Source: DATKKM01 sp035542855
Lineage (GTDB): Bacteria; Chloroflexota; Dehalococcoidia; SM23-28-2; RBG-16-64-32
DNA length: 9,997 nt
Assembly: GCA_035542855.1 (NCBI GenBank)
Contig: DATKKM010000095.1
Location: 1 to 9,997 of the forward strand
Reading direction: 5' to 3'
The first letter of the stretch is position 1; every line of letters starts with the position of its first letter. The translations under genes and the position numbers were made by a program. Shown here piece after piece: positions 6,216 to 9,997 of the stretch. Under the pieces are notes generated by a model. The model saw nothing but the letters and a program-made list of their open reading frames with translations. It did not search any database and was not told the DNA's origin.

Positions 6216-8213
6216 TCACGACCCGCTCACCAGTAGAATGCCCACAATCGCGGCGATGGCCCCGAAAAGCATCACGCTTGCGTACACCTGCGCCTGGCCG
6301 GCCTGCGCCATGCGCAACTCGCCGGAGGCCCAGCGGGTCACCCGCCCGACGCCGTTGACCACGCCGTCGATGACGTGCTTGTCCCAGAGCGAGAGCAGCC
6401 AGGCGATTCCGCCCAGCAGCCCGATTTTCAGGAATACGTCCTGGTAGAGGATGTCCAGGTAGTACTTGTTCTCCAGGATCTCCGGCAGCGGCTCCAGGAA
6501 CGCGCGAATCCTCACCGGATCCAACGCCTTCGCCTGGTAGACCAGCCACGCCGTGCCGAGCCCCGCAAAGCCGAGTCCGAGCGACACAACCGCGATCCAC
6601 AGCTTGAAGCTCGCCTCCGTCAGCTGGCCGTCCGTATGCTCCGGCACCCAGCCGTCGATGATGTTGCCCAGCCAGTGGTTCAGTTGGAACGCTCCCGCGC
6701 CAATCGCCAGCACTGCCAGCACAAGCAGCGGGAACGTCATTAGCGGCGGCGACTCGTGCGGGGCACCGTGGTGGCCGCCCGCATGCGCATCGCCGGCGCC
6801 GTGCCCGCCCGCCGGAGGGTGGCCCGCGTCCTCGGCGACCTCGCCGCCGCGGTACTCACCCCAGAACGTCATGATGATCATCCGCCCTACGTAGAGCGCC
6901 GTCAGGTATACGCCGGCCATGGCGATGACGAACACCCACTTCTTGTCGTCCCAGGCGTCGGCCAGGATCTCGTCCTTACTCCAGAAGCCGGCAAACGGGA
7001 AGATGCCCACCAGCGAGATGCTGGCGATGAGGACCGTGGCGTAGGTCATCGGCATATACTTGCTCAGGCCGCCCATCTTCCGCATGTCGAACGTCCCCGT
7101 CGCGTGGTTCACAGAGCCCGCGCCCAGGAAGAGCAGCGCCTTGAAGAAGGCGTGCGTGAACAGGTGGAAAATCGCGGCCACCATCCCGCCGACACCGAGG
7201 CCCATCATCATGTAGCCCAGCTGGCTGATCGTCGAATAGGCCATCACGCGCTTGATGTCGGTCGCCACGATGCCCAGCAGCGCGGCGATGATCGTCGTCG
7301 TCCCGCCGATCGCCGCCACCGTCACCAGTGCCGTCTCCGACTCGGCGAACACCGGGAAGAAGCGCGCGACCAGGTACACTCCCGCCGCCACCATCGTCGC
7401 CGCGTGAATCAGCGCCGAGACCGGCGTCGGGCCTTCCATCGCGTCGGGCAGCCAGACGTGCAGCGGGAACTGTGCCGACTTGCCGGCCGCGCCGGCGAAC
7501 AGACCGAGGGCGAACAACGTCAGCCAGGTCGAGCCGATGGTCCCGGCAATCGCAGCCTCGTGGATGCCGCCGATGTCCAGCGTCCCCGCCTTGGTGAAGA
7601 TGATCAGCAGCGCGATCATGAACCCCAGGTCGCCGATGCGCGTCACCAGGAACGCCTTCATCGCCGCCTTGCGCGCCGAGTCCTTGTAGAACCAGAAGCC
7701 GATCAGCAGGTAAGAGCAGAGCCCCACCAGCTCCCATGAAGCGAAGAGCTGGATGATGCTCGAGGCCAGCACCAGGCTGATCATAGATGCCGTGAACAGC
7801 GACATGAAGGCGTAATAGCGGTTGTATCCGTCGTCGCCGCGCATGTACTCCTGCGAGTAGATCTGCACCAGCAGCGAAACGCCGGTCACCACGACCAGCA
7901 TCACGCCGGTCAGGCCGTCCAGGTTGATCCCGATGTTGACGTGCAGCGGGCCTACCACCAGCCACTCGTGCGCCGCAAAGCCGATCGCCTTGCCGTCCTC
8001 GTCCGCCACCCCCTGGAATGCCCACAGCGACAGCAGGAACGAGCCGAGCACCGCCAGGATCGTGATGTATCCGCTATAGCGGACGTTCCACGGCGCCGGC
8101 TTCCCGTCCTTGCCCTGCGTCAGGCCAAGGAACGACACCAGCGCGATGATCGCGAAGGAGCTCAAGGGCAGGAACATGATCGCCCAGACGAACCCCTCCT
8201 TGATGTGGTCCAT
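6216..8213 (-). CDS. nuoL: NADH-quinone oxidoreductase subunit L
   Basis: The distal antiporter-like subunit of complex I, which also supplies the long lateral helix along the membrane arm. Numbered from the ATG at 8213 it has 665 residues. Visible motifs are E161 in FASWELVGLCSY, K245 in AGAAGKSAQFPLHVWLPDAMEGPTP, H270 in ALIHAATMVAAGVYL, and the long C-terminal hydrophobic helices. A GTG at 8219 would add two residues. The ATG is preferred because GGGGG (8223-8227) lies 9 nt before it but only 3 nt before the GTG. A Gly/His-rich loop with six histidines (about 465-486, DNA about 6756-6821) sits between late membrane helices. Upstream is a 205-nt gap with repeat copy 2; downstream nuoM follows after 4 nt. 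Confidence 0.95.
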   Translation of the reverse strand: MDHIKEGFVWAIMFLPLSSFAIIALVSFLGLTQGKDGKPAPWNVRYSGYITILAVLGSFLLSLWAFQGVADEDGKAIGFAAHEWLVVGPLHVNIGINLDGLTGVMLVVVTGVSLLVQIYSQEYMRGDDGYNRYYAFMSLFTASMISLVLASSIIQLFASWELVGLCSYLLIGFWFYKDSARKAAMKAFLVTRIGDLGFMIALLIIFTKAGTLDIGGIHEAAIAGTIGSTWLTLFALGLFAGAAGKSAQFPLHVWLPDAMEGPTPVSALIHAATMVAAGVYLVARFFPVFAESETALVTVAAIGGTTTIIAALLGIVATDIKRVMAYSTISQLGYMMMGLGVGGMVAAIFHLFTHAFFKALLFLGAGSVNHATGTFDMRKMGGLSKYMPMTYATVLIASISLVGIFPFAGFWSKDEILADAWDDKKWVFVIAMAGVYLTALYVGRMIIMTFWGEYRGGEVAEDAGHPPAGGHGAGDAHAGGHHGAPHESPPLMTFPLLVLAVLAIGAGAFQLNHWLGNIIDGWVPEHTDGQLTEASFKLWIAVVSLGLGFAGLGTAWLVYQAKALDPVRIRAFLEPLPEILENKYYLDILYQDVFLKIGLLGGIAWLLSLWDKHVIDGVVNGVGRVTRWASGELRMAQAGQAQVYASVMLFGAIAAIVGILLVSGS

Positions 8214-8222
8214 CAGCACGCG

Positions 8223-8227
8223 CCCCC
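8223..8227 (-). promoter_or_regulatory. Ribosome binding site favouring the ATG start of nuoL
   Basis: GGGGG on the minus strand is 9 nt from the ATG at 8213 but only 3 nt from the in-frame GTG at 8219. This favours the ATG. The match to the anti-Shine-Dalgarno sequence is moderate. Confidence 0.4.
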
Positions 8228-8296
8228 AGGGACGAGCGAACAGGGGCCGGCGCCACCAGGTCGAGGCATCGAGCCGCGCGCCTCACATCGGGGGTA

Positions 8297-8419
8297 GAGT
8301 GCAGAGACGGGGCGCAGCCCCTCTCTGCCGGGGATTCGGGGGTCTCCCCCGAGCACCCAAGCTCCCGAATGGGCGGGTGGGCCGCACGGCGCCTCTTCAA
8401 CCGCAAAGTGGAGATCCAT
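8297..8419 (+). repeat. Structured GC-rich dispersed repeat, copy 2 (inside the nuo operon)
   Basis: This is the second copy of the element at 19-140, about the same length and in the same orientation, opposite to the direction of nuo transcription. Its hairpin 1 pairs 8301-8313 with 8317-8328, with one bulge. It is longer than in copy 1 because both arms changed together. Hairpin 2 pairs 8337-8342 with 8346-8351 around TCT. An outer stem ATTCGGG/CCCGAAT (8334-8340 with 8364-8370) encloses it; copy 1 keeps the pairing with different bases. The right end GTGGAGATCCAT (8408-8419) touches the stop codon of the small gene ending at 8419. The element fills most of the 205-nt gap between that gene and nuoL; in the remaining 8228-8296 I see no gene. 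Confidence 0.8.
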
Positions 8420-8613
8420 CAGCTCTTCCGCACAATCTCCGCGGCCACATGCGTCTTGCCCCACGGCACGTACAACTCGCAGGGGTCCGCCGGCGAGGCG
8501 TTCGCGTAGCCCGTCTTCGGCACCACGCGCACGGACAGCGCGCAGGCGTTGAACAGCTCTTTCCAGATCTCCGCCGCGTATCCGTTCTTCGTTTCCATCA
8601 GCTTCGCCCACAT
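8419..8613 (-). CDS. DUF2007-like small protein within the nuo operon
   Basis: A 64-residue soluble protein starting MWAKLMETKNGYAAEIWKEL. The layout resembles the DUF2007 family (putative signal-transducing proteins, similar length): a first strand with MW near the start, a helix with AAEIWKELF (13-21), a second strand with VRVVP (28-32), then ELYVPWGKTHVAAEIVRK (46-63) as strand plus helix. The family assignment is by pattern only and the biochemical role of DUF2007 is unknown. Two cysteines, C24 and C45, are present. An in-frame GTG directly after the nuoK stop (8628) would add five residues. The ATG at 8613 is chosen because a perfect GGAGG (8622-8626) lies 8 nt before it and the GTG has no such site. 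It sits 15 nt after nuoK and is surely co-transcribed with it. A role in assembly or control of complex I is only suggested by position. Confidence 0.72.
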   Translation of the reverse strand: MWAKLMETKNGYAAEIWKELFNACALSVRVVPKTGYANASPADPCELYVPWGKTHVAAEIVRKS

Positions 8614-8621
8614 GTCAGTTG

Positions 8622-8626
8622 CCTCC
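8622..8626 (-). promoter_or_regulatory. Ribosome binding site deciding the start of the DUF2007-like gene
   Basis: GGAGG on the minus strand, 8 nt before the ATG at 8613, overlaps the alternative GTG at 8628-8626. It therefore supports the shorter 64-residue protein. Confidence 0.7.
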
Positions 8627-8628
8627 AC

Positions 8629-8943
8629 TCACCACTTGAGCAGGTCGATCTCGTCAACGTTGACCGTGTCGCGCGTGCGGTAGACCATCACCGCCAGCGC
8701 CAGCGCCGTCGCCGCCTCCGCGGCCGCCACGGTGATCACGAAGACCACGAAGACGTGGCCCGCCAGCGGTTGGTCAGACTGCACGAACCGGGAGAAGGCG
8801 ATGAACGTCAGGTTCACCGCGTTGAACATCATCTCGATCCCCATCAGCACGCCCACGAAGTTGCGCTTGGCCAGCGCCAGGTACAGCCCGATCGAGAACA
8901 GCACCGCGCCCACGATCAGGTAGTGCTCAAGGTGGATCGACAT
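8629..8943 (-). CDS. nuoK: NADH-quinone oxidoreductase subunit K
   Basis: A 104-residue, three-helix subunit of the complex I membrane arm, homologous to MrpC. Its membrane glutamates belong to the proton path near the quinone site. Helices span about 6-25, 29-51 and 62-87. The conserved glutamates are E37 in MGIEMMFNAVNL and E76 in VAAAEAATALAL. The ATG at 8943 shares one base with the nuoJ stop (TGATG), with GAGG a few nt upstream inside nuoJ. The polar tail RDTVNVDEIDLLKW is typical of the family. The stop at 8629 is followed within 15 nt by the DUF2007-like gene rather than by nuoL. Confidence 0.95.
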   Translation of the reverse strand: MSIHLEHYLIVGAVLFSIGLYLALAKRNFVGVLMGIEMMFNAVNLTFIAFSRFVQSDQPLAGHVFVVFVITVAAAEAATALALAVMVYRTRDTVNVDEIDLLKW

Positions 8944-9449
8944 CAGTCCTCTTCCACCGGCTCCGGCCGCACCAGGATGATCGAACCCAGCACCGCCGCC
9001 AGCAGCAGCACGGACGCGATCTCGAACGGGAGGACGTACGTCTTGAGCAGCAGCTCACCGATCAGCGAGGCCGTCTCCGGGAAGTCGGGAGCGTGGCTCA
9101 AGTTCCACTGCGTGTCCACCGCCACGTAGACCAGCACCGTCCCCACGAGCAGCGCCAGTACCAGCGCCGGGAAGCGCAGGAACGACTCCTGGTTGCCCCG
9201 GCCGGAGCGTGGCGTCAGCACGATCGCGAAGAGGAAGAGGATAGAGATCGCACCAATGTAGATCAGGATCTGCGTGATGGCGATGAAGTCCGCCGAAAGC
9301 GTCACGTATAGCCCCGCCAGCCCCGCGAACGTCCCGATCAGTGCGATCACGGCGTGGATCAGGTTGCGCACAACCACCACCGCCAGCGCCGAGCCGATCG
9401 TCATCGCGGCGAGCACGTAGAAGGCGATGATGACGCCGGTGCTGTCCAT
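8943..9449 (-). CDS. nuoJ: NADH-quinone oxidoreductase subunit J
   Basis: A 168-residue complex I membrane subunit with about five helices (near 6-26, 30-50, 55-76, 93-112 and 139-160). The signature DFIAITQILIYIGAISILFLFAI (about 54-76) corresponds to the third helix, which carries the conserved tyrosine and the pi-bulge region important for coupling. The ATG at 9449 overlaps the nuoH stop by one base (TAATG). The reading frame runs on upstream, but that part is nuoH in another frame, so the ATG is preferred. nuoJ directly follows nuoH with no nuoI between them. The acidic tail RPEPVEED ends one base into nuoK. Confidence 0.94.
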   Translation of the reverse strand: MDSTGVIIAFYVLAAMTIGSALAVVVVRNLIHAVIALIGTFAGLAGLYVTLSADFIAITQILIYIGAISILFLFAIVLTPRSGRGNQESFLRFPALVLALLVGTVLVYVAVDTQWNLSHAPDFPETASLIGELLLKTYVLPFEIASVLLLAAVLGSIILVRPEPVEED

Positions 9450-9997
9450 TACGGCGCAGACTCCGCGCCGAAGTAGACCGCCCCAACCTCCTGCGTGAGG
9501 AGCGCCCGGTGGCCGCGCTGCCGCCCCGTGCCGTGGCCCAGGAACCGCGCCCAGCCGGCGACCAGCGCCGCCCCGAAGAAGAAGTTCACCAGCCCGATCA
9601 GCGTCAGCGCCGTCTCGTCCGCGATGTTGTTCTCGCGCCAGATCAGGACCTCGCCGCCCACGGCCAGCGTGTTCACCAGCATGATCGGCAGCATGAACTT
9701 CCAGGCGAACCCCATCAGCTGGTCTATGCGCAGGCGCGGCAACGTGCCGCGCGTCCAGATGTAGACGAAGAAGACCGTGTATAGCTTGCCCAGGAAGATG
9801 ATCCACGTCGGGACGTACTTCTCTGCTCCCCACAGCGTCCAGCCGCCCATGTAGAGCGAGACGATCGCCGCTGCGATCGCAAAGCCTGCCAGGTACTCCG
9901 CCTGGTAGAAGAAGCCGAACTTGATGCCGCCGTACTCCGTGTGATAACCGGCGACGATCTCGGACTCCGCTTCCGCGATGTCCATCGGGGAGCGGTT
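9449..9997 (-). CDS. nuoH: NADH-quinone oxidoreductase subunit H (3' part, truncated by window edge)
   Basis: The C-terminal 182 residues of the complex I subunit that forms the quinone chamber between the peripheral and membrane arms. The frame is open to the window edge, so the first half is outside. The first residues read NRSPMDIAEAESEIVAGYHTEYGG, equivalent to the NRxPFDLxEAExELVxGxxxEY loop conserved in NuoH and lining the quinone site. Later segments FVYIWTRGTLPRLRIDQLM and WKFMLPIMLVNTL are also typical. An ATG at 9985 lies inside this conserved loop and is not the start. A last hydrophobic helix (LTLIGLVNFFFGAALVAGW) and a basic tail of about 30 residues follow. The stop overlaps the nuoJ ATG (TAATG), so nuoI is not in its usual place. 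Confidence 0.93.
   Translation of the reverse strand, partial: NRSPMDIAEAESEIVAGYHTEYGGIKFGFFYQAEYLAGFAIAAAIVSLYMGGWTLWGAEKYVPTWIIFLGKLYTVFFVYIWTRGTLPRLRIDQLMGFAWKFMLPIMLVNTLAVGGEVLIWRENNIADETALTLIGLVNFFFGAALVAGWARFLGHGTGRQRGHRALLTQEVGAVYFGAESAP

Noticed and set aside
6756..7739. 327-residue plus-strand open frame opposite nuoL, and the 349-residue minus frame at 6976-8025
   Set aside because: Both are out-of-frame shadows of nuoL, which reads cleanly as a full-length subunit.
8213..8219. GTG at 8219 as the nuoL start
   Set aside because: The Shine-Dalgarno-like GGGGG would be only 3 nt away; the ATG at 8213 has the proper spacing. The GTG cannot be fully excluded.
8110..9129. 339-residue plus-strand open frame across the repeat and nuoK
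   Set aside because: It crosses several real minus-strand genes and the repeat, with no start signal or domain.

Overview
The window is high-GC bacterial chromosome, and everything clearly recognisable in it is core metabolism or translation. The protein sequences (RF1, PrmC and the complex I subunits), the small PPOX-family protein and the GC-rich hairpin repeat look most like a Chloroflexota (Dehalococcoidia-like) genome. That placement is an inference from sequence character, not the result of a search.

Layout. Positions 1-428 carry no convincing gene. They hold copy 1 of a structured repeat of about 120 bp (19-140), then a strikingly C-rich, G-poor tract. At 429-674 (+) there is a small membrane protein of unknown function with a very good ribosome binding site. 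An extended -10 promoter (762-770) and a GC hairpin precede prfA (819-1889, +, peptide chain release factor 1). prmC follows (1904-2758, +, the methyltransferase that modifies the RF1 GGQ glutamine). prmC has no ATG/GTG/TTG start in the right place and seems to begin at CTG.

The rest of the window, on the minus strand, is the distal half of a complex I (NADH-quinone oxidoreductase) operon. In transcription order it reads: nuoH (3' part only, running off the right edge), nuoJ, nuoK, a 64-residue DUF2007-like protein, a 205-bp gap holding copy 2 of the repeat, nuoL, nuoM, nuoN, and a PPOX-type flavin/F420 split-barrel protein. The last gene's stop codon overlaps the stop codon of prmC tail to tail. 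Apart from the repeat-bearing gap, the operon is very compact: three junctions share a single base (TAATG or TGATG) and the other gaps are 4 to 15 nt.

How the genes work together. RF1 and PrmC form an enzyme-substrate pair for translation termination. NuoH/J/K/L/M/N make up the membrane arm of complex I, which couples quinone reduction to ion pumping; L, M and N carry the antiporter-type Glu and Lys residues. nuoI, usually between nuoH and nuoJ, is absent from that position. 

No CRISPR array, tRNA, rRNA, transposase, phage gene or defence system was seen. The points most worth a second look are the two-copy structured repeat, one copy of which interrupts the nuo operon, the DUF2007-like gene inside that operon, the missing nuoI, the CTG start of prmC, and the C-rich leader region.
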